From: Gambelia wislizenii
Taxonomy: Eukaryota; Chordata; Lepidosauria; Squamata; Crotaphytidae
NCBI GenBank assembly: GCA_030847615.1
Contig: JAUMIR010000005.1
Coordinates: 171,954,596-172,018,595 of the forward strand
Length of the DNA stretch: 64,000 nt
Direction: 5' to 3'
Shown here one piece after another: positions 22,665-33,824 of the stretch. Numbering within the stretch: the stretch's first letter is position 1; every line of letters begins with the position of its first letter. The notes below the pieces were generated by a model. That model had not been told where the DNA came from. It did not search any database and saw nothing but the letters and a program-made list of their open reading frames with translations. The translations under genes were made by a program, and so were the position numbers.

Positions 22665-22930
22665 GTCTCTAATTTAAATGCCAGTACTACAAGTCACCAC
22701 ATTGCAAGTTGCAAGTTCGATTCCAGCAGGCTCCAAGGTTCGCTCAGCCTTCCATTCTTTCGTAGGTCAGTAAAATGAGTACCCAGCTTGTGGGGGCAAT
22801 TAGCTAACACACATTGGAAACTGTTTAATGCAGTTAGATGTGTAAATAGCTATTGCTTAAAAAAAATTGTAAGCCGCTCTGATAGCCTTGTGGCTGAAGA
22901 GCGGGGTATAACTAACTAACTAAATAAAAA
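22665..22930 (+). mobile_element. tRNA-headed SINE with L2-like 3' tail
   Basis: The B-box-like GTTCGATTCC lies at about 22717-22726. The conserved body reads CTCAGCCTTCCATTCTTTCG, GTAAAATGAGTACCCAGCTT and GGGGGCAATTAGCTAACA. The 3' tail GTAAGCCGCTCTGATAGCC ... GGGGTATAACTAACTAAC resembles the 3' end of L2 LINEs, which presumably mobilised it. A minus-strand relative is at 49688-49898. Confidence 0.8.
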
Positions 22931-23660
22931 AATATATGTTGAGACACCCCTTATCATTCAGAGTGAGAAAATGTATCTTTATTCTTTACATCCCTATACA
23001 AAAGTCTCATCAAAAAACTTTTAAAACTCTTTTATTTGGATAATACCTCCCATAAAATCCCAACCAGGAGGATCATTAGCAGTGCAGCTGAAAGATTAGG
23101 AGATTTGAAATTCCAAAAAGTTAACATTTCCAGTATTTTTAGTAATGAGTCATGAAATCTAAGTGGTTTTTAATTTTTTTTAACTTAAATGAAAGATAGC
23201 TCATGCTACTAGAGAGCATTTTATTATTCCTCACACAGCTCCATCTTAGCTAGTATCAGAAGTATCAAAATCATAGAGGACATCACTGTGTCATTTCACA
23301 CTTCGTAAAGGGTCAATGTTATAATGTGATAATCAAGTTCTGTGTGATTCACTCTTTACACAGGATTTTGCTCACACACTGGATTTTGCTCATACACATT
23401 GAGTGTATATTTGAGCTAACAAAACCATAGAAAAGAGAACACTGCAACAGACAGATGAGCTAGGAAAAGAGTTTCTTTGAAAGTATGTATGCACAAACCC
23501 TCACAAGCTGATTCAGGATGATTAAAGCATTTTACCAAACACACGGCTACTACTTAGGATAAAGTGAAACAAACCCATTTACTAGTACCAGTACTCATTT
23601 CTGCCCTTTGTTCTCAAAAGCTAGTATTGTTTCTTTTCCAAAGAACTTGCAGATAAGGTG

Positions 23661-23701
<41 letters not shown>

Positions 23702-24073
23702 CAGAAGTGGAATATATAGGAGCAATTTTGTCATTATTTTACTGATATATTGCTAGTTCCCTGTGCCACTCTTTATATTTTGATAAATTGCAGATTATCT
23801 AGTTCCTATACAAAAGATGTGAAGGGATAAGGTGAAATGGACAAAATGACACTGTTTGCCAGATGTCAACACATATCTTGTGCCCTGCAGTAAATCTGGA
23901 CCAACAGTTTTACTGTAGTTGTGGCTCTGAGAAGAGATAGTTAATTGTATCCTCTGCACAAATTTAGGCAACCTTTGCCCATCCAACCATTTCTTTCTTT
24001 TTTTTTTTAAATATTTTTGTCAGACAGAAATTAAATTGGGTAGAATTTCACTTAAGGAAGAATTAGGACACTA
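22931..24073. other. Intron stretch with one (TA)n tract
   Basis: Nothing recognised except the microsatellite at 23665-23699. Confidence 0.45.
23665..23699. repeat. (TA)n microsatellite
   Basis: About seventeen TA units. Confidence 0.95.
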
Positions 24074-24942
24074 GGGGCTGGTTTACACAGCAGATTTATT
24101 GCGGCAACATGCGCTTTAATTCTTTTCCGCATCTGTGCCAGTCAGATTTTTTTTTCTAATTATGCCACTTTTTCAGACTTGAAAAAGTGTGGGGTGTGTG
24201 GCCTCCCAAGCAGACAAAGGCTGTATGGGGAAGGTCATAGACCCTCCTTTGAAGTCTTGCATTTCTGAGCTAAAGACTCACAGACTGCCAAAATAGCAGG
24301 GGGGAAGATCAAAGAAGTGGCTCTGTCTCTGTGTCTCTGTAAATCTGCCTGTAAATGAACCCACTCCCTGAAGCAGAGGGAAAGACTTTGCTGCCATGCT
24401 GTGGATCCTAAGGTGAACCTATCACAAGTTTTTCCAGCACTATTTGTTTAGTCAGGGTTCACAGACCTGCAAAATAGCAGAGGATTTTTGACTCTCCCTC
24501 CCTCAGTCCCCCCTCCCCCCTCTCTCTCTCCCTCCCCCAAGCAGAGCTGACAGATGGGAACTTTATGACTGAAAGGTCTTGGGAATCCTTTTTCTTGGCA
24601 GACCTTCTGCAAAATAGCAGAGAGGATTTTTCAAAGTTTCCTGATCGCTACTGAACACAGTCCCTCTCTTTTAAGCCTGCCCCTTACATCATAGCAACCA
24701 ATCACAGTAAAGATCTGCGGAAGCTCTTAACGGAATGTTAGTTTACACTGCCAATAAAGTGCTACATTGCAAATATACCGGCAAAAGTAGTGACATCCCC
24801 TGGCACGCTATATTTGGGTGTTTTACCTTCCCCCCTTCTGAATGAGGCGATCCATGGGAACTATGCTGTGCTGCGATCCATGGGAACTATGAGCTATCTT
24901 AGCGGTATATTTAGAGGAATATTTGCCCGTGTAAACGACCCC
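24074..24942 (+). mobile_element. GC-rich TIR element E, copy 2
   Basis: The left end GGGGCTGGTTTACACAGC and the right end (reverse complement GGGGTCGTTTACACGGGC) are imperfect inverted repeats of about 25 bp. The whole 869 bp is related to the reverse complement of 50462-51299. Inside, the word CAAAATAGCAG recurs at about 24289, 24469 and 24609, each followed by purine-rich sequence, so the core is a degenerate tandem array. The right part has a local direct repeat of GCGATCCATGGGAACTATG (about 24847 and 24874). No transposase and no clear target duplication are seen. Confidence 0.78.
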
Positions 24943-26397
24943 TTGCTCATACCAGCAGAACTCCTAAGTCTGATCTGATGGGCTCTTACAGCATTCCCTA
25001 GAAAAACTGCCACTATATGTGTCATTTCTTGTCTTGCTTAATTGACATCAAACAATTAGATATTTCATCTTGATTTGTGGTGTGGGGGAATCTCTTACTG
25101 TCACATGCTATTTAATTTCATCTGATAGAGGTATTACAACATTCAATGCACCAAATGTCTCCATTCTATATAAAAACAGAAGCTTGAATCCTTTTGGTAG
25201 ACCCACTGAAACAATTGTTGAATGGTGAATCTACTTTCAAAAATCTCATTGATTCACTCATTCTACTCTCGTTGGGATTACTAATAGGATTGAATCCAGA
25301 GAAATTAAGGTAATTTATGAGATTCTACCTGCATCTGGTATAGGAAAAAGTGGTGAGTCACTCAACAGTAACAACAACACCATCAATAACAATACCAATG
25401 CAAATAGGTGATACAAATAGATGACCATCCAGAGTAGAAGTTTTTCAGGCTATTCACAGTTGATATTCCCATGTACTTGTTGAAGACATGCCCTGTTTGA
25501 TCAGCTGAGATGCACCTTGTGATGAGGAGAAAGCAGAATGTGAATATATATATATACTTTTTTGGACTAGAAAGGCCACAATCACCTAGCCATGAGTCGT
25601 GCTGGCAAGAGCTTCTGAAGTCTAAAAGATAACTTTCCTTTCAGCTGTGAAAGAGAGGTACTTTTGGTTGTGGACTAAGAGCGACTCTAAGCAAATAGGT
25701 ACTCATAGTGGGAGCAGCCATCTCCACCCTCATTCCAATGTCCTTTGAAATAATGGTTTATTGTCATACAATCTTACCCAGAGATACTCTCCAACCCATT
25801 CTGAACTGATGCAGCTGTCACCAGGCTTCTTCACTTCTCAGTGCAGTTCTTACTTTCTAAAAAGATGCAAAAATGTAATAGTGGAATGGGAAGCCCTTGG
25901 ACCACCTCACAATTAAAAGTTTCCTAAAAATCCCACACACTCACCTGAATGTCAGTCAGCTTTAGCTCTGTCTCACCAATATCACAGTTTTTTTCCCCAC
26001 CATTTATCTCCACTGGGCCAATAAAGCACTGGTGGTGCATGATTCCCATGTCACTGGGACAGTGAATCTACCTTTGGCTTTAGTCTGAACTTTTAAAGTT
26101 CCAAGGTGCTGCACCTATTTTGGGAATAGGACTCAGCACCTTGGATATCTCCTTTAAGATTTGCACTAAGGCCTGGAGCAGATTCTCTATCCCACTGACA
26201 TGGAACCCACCTGCTGCCACTGCAAGAAAGATGATAGTGGTGGAAGCTTTTCTTGCAGTCCTAATACTTTAAAAAGCAGTGCAGGGAGAGAGTATTTTCT
26301 TTCCTGTATGTAATTATTAAATGTATTTTCCATGTAGTAAATGAAAACAATGTAGCAACTTACTTATAAACAATAGGTGAAGCTATGTGTGTGTGTG
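24943..26397. other. Intron stretch, nothing recognised
   Basis: No exon, gene or named repeat is apparent. Confidence 0.45.
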
Positions 26398-26640
26398 TGT
26401 GCATGCGTGCCTTCAAGTTATCTTTCAACTTATGGCAACTCCATGAATTTCATAGGTGTTTTTTTTTTTTTTTTAAGGCAAGGAATACTCAGAGGTGGTT
26501 TTTCCAGTTCCTTCCTGTGAAATATAGCCCACAGTACCTGGTATTTGTTGGTGGTCTCCCATCCAATGCTAACCAGAGATGACCCTGCTTAGCTTCCGAA
26601 ATGAGACAGGATCTGGTGCCTTTAAGATATTTAGGTCTTG
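26398..26640 (-). mobile_element. 5S-Sauria SINE (5S rRNA-derived head)
   Basis: On the minus strand the head (26637 down to about 26528) aligns with 5S rRNA: the segments GGTCTCCCATCCAATGCTAA and CCCTGCTTAGCTTCCGAAAT on the plus strand are the complement of the 5S internal promoter and downstream stem. The body follows, with GGAATACTCAGAGGTGG on the plus strand. The Bov-B-type tail is at 26398-26445 (GCCTTCAAGTTATCTTTC, CTTATGGCAACTCCATG). A T16-like run at 26461-26475 interrupts it. It is a SINE pseudogene, not a 5S gene: many changes are present. Confidence 0.9.
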
Positions 26641-26770
26641 TGTGTCTATATGTGCCCTCAAGTCACCTGTCGACTTATGGCGACCCTATGAATTTCATAG
26701 TGTTTTCTTAGGCAAGGAATACTCAGAGGTGATTTTGCCAGTTCCTTCCTTTGAAATATAGCCTACATCC
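26641..26770 (-). mobile_element. Second Bov-B-tailed SINE 3' fragment in tandem
   Basis: The segment repeats the tail and body of the preceding SINE (GTGCCCTCAAGTCACCTGTC, GACTTATGGCGACCCTATG, GGAATACTCAGAGGTGA) but has no 5S head. This may be a truncated copy into which, or beside which, the complete SINE inserted. Confidence 0.82.
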
Positions 26771-27694
26771 CCCCAAAATATGCATCATAAAATGAATCAG
26801 TGAATCATAAAATGAATCAAGTACATGGTACTGATAAATATGCTGTCAAGAAGTTGTGTGCCCTTAGCAGTTAGATAAAGCACTTTGCTTAAAAAAAAAA
26901 TAAAAAAAATCTTACAGAGTATTTGAATGCTGAGGTAAAGCACTCATTGATTCAGGCATATACCTCTCCAGGGAAGGTGCACTGATTAACATGCTCTTTC
27001 CCCCACTGCTACAGAATGGCATTGCTTGTCTACCTTTGTACTGTCTAAAAGGTGCTAAGCAAGCCAAGTCTACCCAGGTTGCCGTGAGACAAGGATGTGT
27101 GTGACCTTCCAAGAGACGCACTATTTTATGAGAAGTGAAAGGCCATGCATTTTTTATGTAGAAGTGATCCCTAAAGGTAGTCATGTATCTTAGGGAAGGC
27201 AAAGGAATTGTGGCAGTTAAAATCAGGACAAACCAGGGGAAAACACTTTCAGATTTTTAAGTCTCCGGATTAGTTTCATGCCAGATGTGTTTATGCATAC
27301 ATTTCCTTCAGAGTTGTCCCGCATGCCTTTTCTTCCATTTGAGTCAAGTTCAGTTTCATAGACAGAGGTTATGATCCACTAGAAACATCTACTCTGTGAT
27401 TCCCAGAGAGCTATGAAGGAGCCTATTCAGTGTTTTGTTGACAAAAAAGGAGCTCTTGTATACTCATCCCATTTGTGTTCAGAATGTCCTTAAACTTATA
27501 CATGTTGTGTTTGGATTTTCTGCAGATTTTTAACCAACAGAAGAATTCCTCCCTGCATTGCCCCTTCCATCCAAAATGTACAGGATTTAATGCCTGTTGG
27601 CAAGGAGATGAAAATACTTGCAGAGTATCTTGCAGAGTATTGTCTGTCTATATGGTGTTTTTCTCTGTATATGTTTGATTCTTCTGCTGCTCTT
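26771..27694. other. Intron stretch, nothing recognised
   Basis: A small plus-strand frame at 27475-27678 is open across a good-looking pyrimidine/AG site (TTTCTGCAG near 27518-27526) but encodes nothing that resembles the GRM8 C-terminal exon. Confidence 0.4.
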
Positions 27695-27728
27695 TCCTCC
27701 TCCTCCTCCTCCTCCTCCTCCTCCTCCT
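27695..27728. repeat. (TCC)n microsatellite
   Basis: About eleven TCC units, giving poly-Ser, poly-Pro and poly-Arg runs in the three frames. It directly precedes foldback FB3. Confidence 0.95.
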
Positions 27729-27742
27729 ATTACTACTACTTT

Positions 27743-28011
27743 GGACTTTTTCAAACAGGGGGAAAACCCCCAAGGAGGTTGGGAGAAGAACGGGGCTGTT
27801 GCGCTTACAGTGCCCCATTTCAGATGCTGCTATCCTCCTCCTGACCTTCCCCCGTGCTTCCTCTGTGCTGTGGGTGCTGCTTTTTATTGACGGAAAACCT
27901 CCGTCAATAAAAAGCGACACCCGCAGCATGGAGGAAGCATGGGCGAAGATCGGGCACGACAGCCCCGTTCTTCTCCTGACCTCCTCGGCCCCCCCCCATT
28001 TGAAAAAGTCC
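27743..28011. mobile_element. Foldback element FB3 (269 bp)
   Basis: The ends GGACTTTTTCAAACAGG and the reverse complement GGACTTTTTCAAATGGG pair. The central hairpin is nearly exact: TTTTTATTGACGGAAAAC is met by CCTCCGTCAATAAAAA with almost no loop. The arms pair less well (ACGGGGCTGTTGCGC with GCACGACAGCCCCGT). It is shorter than the 330-bp copies and lacks the shared CACGG/CCCGTG loop, so it is a diverged or separate subfamily. Confidence 0.82.
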
Positions 28012-28379
28012 TATGTTGCAGTTTGACACTGCTGATTACAAAATGAACCTGACTTTGGATAGATACAGCTATGAGAATCCTTAACAGTCAGAGGTTTAGT
28101 TCAGAGATGGAAATTATATGGCCTATAAACAACATGTGCTCCCAAGGCTTTGTGGAGTCCCTGAACTCCCTCTTGGTGCTTGTCTAAATGGCTATTTACC
28201 CCATCTTGGAGATCTGTACTCCAAACAATGGAGGGTTCTTGCCCCATTTCTCACCTGGGCAGTCCTAACAATGCCCGGGGCAAAGATGGGGGAAGGTGGG
28301 GTAAATCCCTTTACAACGGTGTAAAAAAACCTATGTTACACAGGAAAACTCTGGCATGGGAACATACGTTCTAAACCTG
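28012..28379. other. Intron stretch sharing words with 49905-50060
   Basis: GCCCCATTTCTCACC, AATGCCCGGGGCAAAGATGG and GGGGTAAATCC near 28240-28310 resemble sequence at 49940-50045 (GGGGCAAAA, AAGATGGGGTAAATTGCC). This is probably a further dispersed repeat with unknown ends. Confidence 0.35.
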
Positions 28380-28640
28380 TATGTTGGCCTGTATAACTGG
28401 CTGCTGCCACCATTGGTATCTCTATCTGAAGCCAGGAAAGAGGCCACCAGCACATGATCAAGGTCCTCTGCATGTGACCAGCCTTGATCACATGCTGCAG
28501 GCTTCCTTCCTGGCTTCAGAGGGGGGAGTGGGGGAGGCAGCCCCTATTTCATGTAGGTAATGGGGGAGAAGTGGGCCTGATCTGGGGCTAGAATATGCTG
28601 GCAGGAAGCTGGTGTATTCTGGCAGGTCTAGACAAGCCCT
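28380..28640. repeat. Dispersed repeat R, copy 2
   Basis: Contains the CACATGATCAAGGTCC and CTGCATGTGACCAGCCTTG core, a GAAGCCAGGAAAG/CCTTCCTGGCTTC inverted repeat (about 28430 and 28502), and an end GGTGTATTCTGGCAGGTC, GACAAGCCC. The reverse complement of this end resembles the GGGCTTATCTACACTGGCC start at 44112, which suggests terminal inverted repeats for the family. Confidence 0.5.
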
Positions 28641-28741
28641 TGGACTCCCCTTCATAACATCTCCCCTAAAAAATTATTCTTGGCAAAAGTGAGCAGGGGG
28701 GGGGGGAGATTTCTGCTCCTGAAAGCCTGCAAGCATGGAAA

Positions 28742-28798
28742 TGTTTTGTTTTGTTTTGTTTTGTTTTGTTTTGTTTTGTTTTGTTTTGTTTTGTTTTT
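28742..28798. repeat. (TTTTG)n pentamer microsatellite
   Basis: Eleven near-perfect units of TTTTG. It yields the KQNKT repeats in the minus-strand frame. Confidence 0.97.
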
Positions 28799-30531
28799 AA
28801 AAGTGCAGGACCACTCTTGACACTCTTTTGTCCTTCTAGATATTTGGGTTGGGTTTTTTGTTTTTTGTTTTTTTAACAAAATGAGAAGTAGACCTCTGGA
28901 CACTTGTCATATTGGCATTTGCAGGGTGTGTTTTATTCTGGAACTGGCCAATGATTCTCAGGGAGCTTACAATTAGCTCCCAGGCCTCCAGAGAGTGCCC
29001 ACCTCAGATACAGGTTGAGAGGAAGGGCTATCATAGCTTCCTAAATACATGACTGCTTCTGAACTTAATGAGAATGATACAGATACTTTACCAGGTTTGC
29101 ACATGGACAAATATAATAGTTGAAAACCAGGGATTGCCTCTACCATTAGGCACAATGAGATGATTGCTTCAGGTGGCATATAGCATGGTGGGACCACAGA
29201 TGACTTCTGTGGCATTTCCCATCTTTGGAAGATAGAACTGTGTGTTCTAAGCAGCCTTGCTTGGGCTCCCTAAACTAGCTTGTGTGGTGAAAATGGGGCA
29301 AAGGATGCTGTCCCATCATCGGTGCAAAGTAAGATTGAAATGCCCCTTGAGTCAACTTTTTTTGGGTAGAATCAGAGGATAGGATGCTTTCCATTGGTAA
29401 GATCAAAGTCTCAGGCTCACCTTGCATATAACACACTCTTTTCTTGTGCCTGCTGATTTCTTTCAAGCTGTGCTGAATTATATGCCACAAGTGTGAGAAA
29501 AGTTCCTAACCTATGAGTCCTAAACCCAGAGCTTAGAAATGCTGGCTGTTGGGTTCTGGGAGCTGTAGTACAAAAAGGTAACTTTTCTAAGATGTGGCTT
29601 ACTATTTGTTTTGAATGACTGATGCCTTTCTGAAATAGTAACATGCCTTTAGACACAGGTTAGTTTAAGATATATTAAATAAATATCATGAGTATTTTAT
29701 ACACTCCTGTTGTAGACATGTAGATGCTCATTTAAACTGGTGGATTATTTTTATGCAATATACTGGGAATTTCACTAAAAGGAAAGGGGGGGAACCCAGA
29801 TACAACCCCTAAATTAAAATGCTAATCCCACAATTTTGCAATTCAAATTTTCTTCAGTCCTTTTGCTATAAATATAATTCTGTTTCCACACAGTCTTGTG
29901 GACTGTATCACAAGTGTTTGAACATGTGTCCAGTTAAATGGTTTATTTAAATGAGGTAAAATATCATAAACTGTGTCCAGCACTGGTTTGATATGCTCTG
30001 GAAAGGCAATTATTAAGAGTGAATGTTTTAATAAGCAGCATCAAAAGAAATCTTACAGGGAGAAAAAAAGTAGAAACATATATCGGTACTCATACTTGGT
30101 TCTGATACAATTAAAATAAACAAAGCATATAACCAATTAGGCTTGAGCTGGAGAATTTGTAACCTTGTGGATTTTGTTGCATTACAACTTCCACCGTGTC
30201 TTAACAGCCAATGGTGAGGTTCATATTTTCCTCAGTCCTGGTCTAAATAGCTCTTACTGTTTATTTATTGTTTAAATTTAGTTTGAATAGTATACTTTGT
30301 TTTTTTTCTAAATCAGGACTGGAAAATGTGTGAGCTAAACATTACTTTAAATATATCACTTGTTCCATTCCTTGTCCCATCCCCGTCTCAGACAGCTAAT
30401 TCCCAATTTCTACTCTGCTCAGTCATAGAGTAAGAAGTCCAACTTATCTTCAGTATCCAAGGTGACCAAGAGTTTCCTCCCCCCCCCCTTTTACTTAAAA
30501 AGAAGGATTTTGCATCACCCAGACCCCTGGT
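28799..30531. other. Intron stretch; short hAT-like fragment near 29520-29600
   Basis: GGGTTCTGGGAGCTGTAGTA at about 29551-29570 is a word typical of amniote hAT-like MITEs. No gene is seen. Confidence 0.4.
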
Positions 30532-30770
30532 GAGAGCCAGGGTGGTGTAGTGGTTTTAGCATTGGATTGTGGCTCTGGAGGCCAAAGTTAAAATCCCTGC
30601 TCAGCCATGGAAACTCACAACATGACCTTGGACAAGTCACACTCACTCAGCCTCAAAGGAAGGCAAAGGCAAACCCCCCTCTGAACAAATCTTGCCAAGA
30701 AAACCCTGAGGTTCGCATTACGGTTGCCATAAGTTGGAAATGACTTAAGGCACATGACAACAAAAACAAC
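30532..30770 (+). mobile_element. Sauria-type SINE, complete, with target duplication
   Basis: Starts GAGAGCCAGGGTGGTGTAG (tRNA-like A box), has a degraded B box (AAAGTTAAAATCCC), the CTCAGCCATGG and CTCAGCCTCAAAGGAAGGCA body, and a Bov-B-type tail GGTTGCCATAAGTTGGAAAT ending in an A/C-rich (CAA)n. It is flanked by CAGACCCCTGG (30520-30530) and CAGGCCCCTGG (30770-30780), an 11-bp duplication with one difference. Confidence 0.93.
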
Positions 30771-31399
30771 AGGCCCCTGGCAATGCTGGGGTAGGAATGG
30801 AAGAAATTGTTGAATTGTTCAACAAAAGAAATGTTGTAAAAATCTGGAAAATGGTCATAAAATGTGTTTCTCAAGTGTCAAGAAACTGTGACAAGACAGA
30901 TCAATCCCGGACTGATAACAATAATTACCAATCAGAAATTATTCTACACAAAATTTGTTTGTAAAGAATTACATCCCTATTGCTGGCTAGGGAATTCTGG
31001 CATTTTAGTCCAGAAGAGTAACATATCAAAAATGTTGTGAGGGTTGATGGCACTTGCAATCCACCAGCATCTGGAGGGCCATCCCAGTACCTGAATTTAG
31101 ATTATGCTGAAACAAACTGATATATTCATTTCCTTATGATGTTTCCAAAAAATTAAAGACACCTAAACATACCTTTTCCAAAATGGATTGTCTATCTTTT
31201 CTTAACCAGATACATTTGTTAAGTCTATCATTCCATTCAGAGAGCCTATTCCAAGTGAGATGGTCTTGTAACATCAGATCTTTCTCATGGATTGTGACCT
31301 TGGGAAGTACAATTTTACAGTTCTGATTTGGGGGGGGGGAATGGACAAGTATACTGCTCTGATTATTGCCATGCCATTAATGATGAGATTCCCCCCCCC
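30771..31399. other. Intron stretch, fragments only
   Basis: A word pair at 30985-31080 (AATTCTGGCATTTTAGTCC and a weak mirror) may be an old hAT-like fragment. No gene. Confidence 0.35.
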
Positions 31400-32660
31400 C
31401 AGTAGAATACAGAGAAGTGGAATGGTTTCTAATTGGCCAAAGAGGTCAGGCAAGACTGCATTTTATCAAGCTATCTGTTTAACTTGTATGCAGAAACTAT
31501 CATATGTAAAGCAGGTTTAGATTCAGAGGAAGGAGGTGTAAAAATTGGAGGAACATCTACAATTTAAGATATGCAGATGATACTATGGACTTTTTCAGAT
31601 GGCCCTTACCGCGCAAGCAGCCTCCGGAGAAGTAACAAGGCTGCCGCGTGGCAGGGGGTTGTTTTCGGATGCCGCCATCCCTCTTCTGTGACCATTCGTA
31701 GCACGTACGTGACGCTTTGGAAGCGGCCATGCCATATTTCAATCACGGAAGTTGCCCGTGACTGAAATATGATGCAGCCGCTTCCAAAGCTTCATGTTGT
31801 GCTATGAATGGTCATGGAAGAGGGACAGCGGTGGCCGAAAACGACCCCTTGCTGCATGGCAACCTCGTTACTGCTCCAGAGGCTGCTTGTGCGGTAAGGG
31901 CCATCTGAAAAAGTCGTATAGCAGAAAATAGCAAAACTTGGAACGATTATTGAAGAAATTCAAGGAAGAAAGTGCAAAGGCAGGTTTACAACTGAACATT
32001 AAGAAAACAAAAATAATGACCGCAGGTGATTTACATAACATTAGAACAGATGATGAAGACCTTGAAATAGTTCAAGATTTCCATACTTTGGCTCATGCCA
32101 TTAATCAGAATGGAGACTGCAGTGAAGAAATCAGAAGACTAGGATTTGGAAGGGCAGCTACAAAGGAACTAGACAAGATCCTGAAGTGTAAAGATATATC
32201 ACTAAATATTAACATTTGGATGGTCCATGCCATCGTAGTTCCCATTTCTATGTATGGTTGTTAAAACTGGAGAGTGAAGAAAACTGATAGGAATAAAATC
32301 AACTAATTTGAGATGTTCTGGAGAAGAGGTCTGACAATAGCATGGACTGCTAAAAAGATAAATAAGTGAGTCCTAGAGCAAATTAGGCCTGGACTCTTCC
32401 TAGAAGCTAAGATGACTAAATTGAGGGTGTCATACTTTGGCCAATACATGACTCACCAGTATAGGCAATAATGATTGGAAAGATTGAGGGCAGTAGTAAA
32501 AGAGTAAGACCACATTCCAGATGAATAGACTCAATCAGGGAAGCCACAGCCTTGAGTTTGCAAGACCTGAGCATGGCTGTTGAGGATAGGGTGACTTGGA
32601 GGTCTCTCATTCATGTGGTCACCAGAAGTCAAAGTCCACTTGAAGGGAGCTAATAAGGTA
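31400..32660 (+). mobile_element. Bov-B (RTE clade) LINE, RT pseudogene, split by a foldback
   Basis: From about 31418 the frames give EWFLIGQ, then a frame change, then SEEGGVKIGG and the RYADDT catalytic motif (about 31566-31585). After the foldback FB4 the RT resumes with AENS and the frame 31938-32264, which reads EESAKAGLQLNIKKTKIM and later DGDCSEEIRRLGFGR, typical of Bov-B. Its 3' end near 32590-32650 encodes RSQSPLEGS-like sequence. Stops and frameshifts kill it. Bov-B machinery is what mobilised the SINEs with similar tails in this window. Confidence 0.85.
31586..31916. mobile_element. Foldback element FB4 (331 bp), inserted in Bov-B
   Basis: Arms start TGGACTTTTTCAGATGGCCC and the reverse complement of the right end reads CGACTTTTTCAGATGGCCC. 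The arms diverge more than in FB2. The centre is TTTCAATCACGGAAGTTGCC with CCCGTGACTGAAA. It is flanked by TA on both sides (31584-31585 and 31917-31918). Removing the element and one TA leaves the Bov-B frame intact across the site (Asp-Asp-Thr-Ile-Ala-Glu-Asn), strong evidence that the element is a discrete insertion with a TA target. Its length equals FB2. Confidence 0.94.
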
Positions 32661-33429
32661 TCAAAATCAGTTCATAAGTCCTCTTGTTCATGAAGTAATT
32701 TGAATGTGTTACTGGGGCACAAAGATGATGAAATGGAATTGAGACATGCTACCTGCCTAATCTAATAGAAAATTTCATTTCTGAATATAATGACATTTCT
32801 ACACTCCCACCAAATAAAGGAGAAATTTCACATTGCTAACCTTTATGTTAGTTTTATATAACTTGCGTATTTTGTGAAGTATGGTATCCAACAATATCAT
32901 ACTTAATAATTATTCCTCGCAGCAAGGTTATTTTAGCTCCCTGAGTTAACAGAAAACTTCTGAAGAAATATGTTATATGACAAGTTAACACATCATAAAA
33001 TATGTTAATTGAAATTTGCACACCTATTCATGCCTGATAAGGAAGTGACAGAAGGAATTAAATGAAGATCTTTTAACTAGGACAGAAGTCTTGCTTATAT
33101 TTAATTTAAGAGATTCTACAGTATTTACCTATATTCAGAAGAAGTTTGCAAGAAACATATGGGTAGCTCAGGGTAGAATTTGCATTCTTGTAAGAAAGGA
33201 TATAATACAAACTATTGTCTGCTGCAGCAACTATTACTCATCTCCATCCTTCTACATGTCTCTACATCAAGGGTGTTAGCTAACACATTTCTGTAAGTAG
33301 CATTTCCCTGTCTCCATTTGATATGGGTAAAATAAACATGCTTTCTTTTAATATTGTAATAGCAATATACCTTGTGCAGGTAATTGTTGTCTATTAATAC
33401 CATAGTGTACTGTTGTCCAGAATGAAGTC
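32661..33429. other. Intron stretch, nothing recognised
   Basis: AT-rich, with no named element. Confidence 0.45.
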
Positions 33430-33610
33430 ACTGCATTTGTTTATTTAATATTTGCTACCTTTCAATTCTGCCTTTCTTCCATTGAGCTCAAGGTGACATA
33501 CATGGCTCTATCTCTCTCTTTCCATATTATCCCCACAACAACTCTGTGATATAGGCCAGGCGGAGAACAAACGGTTCGTCCAAGATCACCTAGTAAGTTT
33601 CATACCTCAG
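33430..33610 (-). mobile_element. Ancient L2/MIR-like fragment
   Basis: Words ATCCCCACAACAACTCTGTG, GATATAGGCCAGGCGGAGA and CCAAGATCACCTAGTAAG are those of old amniote L2 3' ends/MIR-type SINEs. Strand and exact family are uncertain. Confidence 0.5.
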
Positions 33611-33824
33611 TGCATACCACATCTTGAATCCTTCAACACTTTAACCCCTATAATGCACTGGCCTTCACACATTCACAGCACCAAGTAGCATGAGAGCAGC
33701 TTTTCTGTGGTGCCTGTGATACTGAGTATTGTGTAAGAAAATATTACAGATTTATTACTAACATGTTGGTTTATGATTGTATAGGGTTCTTCCACTGTAT
33801 GTAATGTAGGACACAACCTAGAGG
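33611..33824. other. Short intron gap, nothing recognised
   Basis: No feature is seen between the L2/MIR-like fragment and the RTE-like LINE. Confidence 0.4.

Noticed and set aside
26536..26637. A functional 5S rRNA gene on the minus strand
   Set aside because: Many changes in the internal promoter, joined to a SINE body and a Bov-B-type tail; it is a 5S-derived SINE.
27475..27678. Candidate GRM8 terminal exon after the pyrimidine tract at 27515
   Set aside because: The encoded residues do not resemble the TM7/C-tail of group III receptors, and there is no similarity to the expected sequence.
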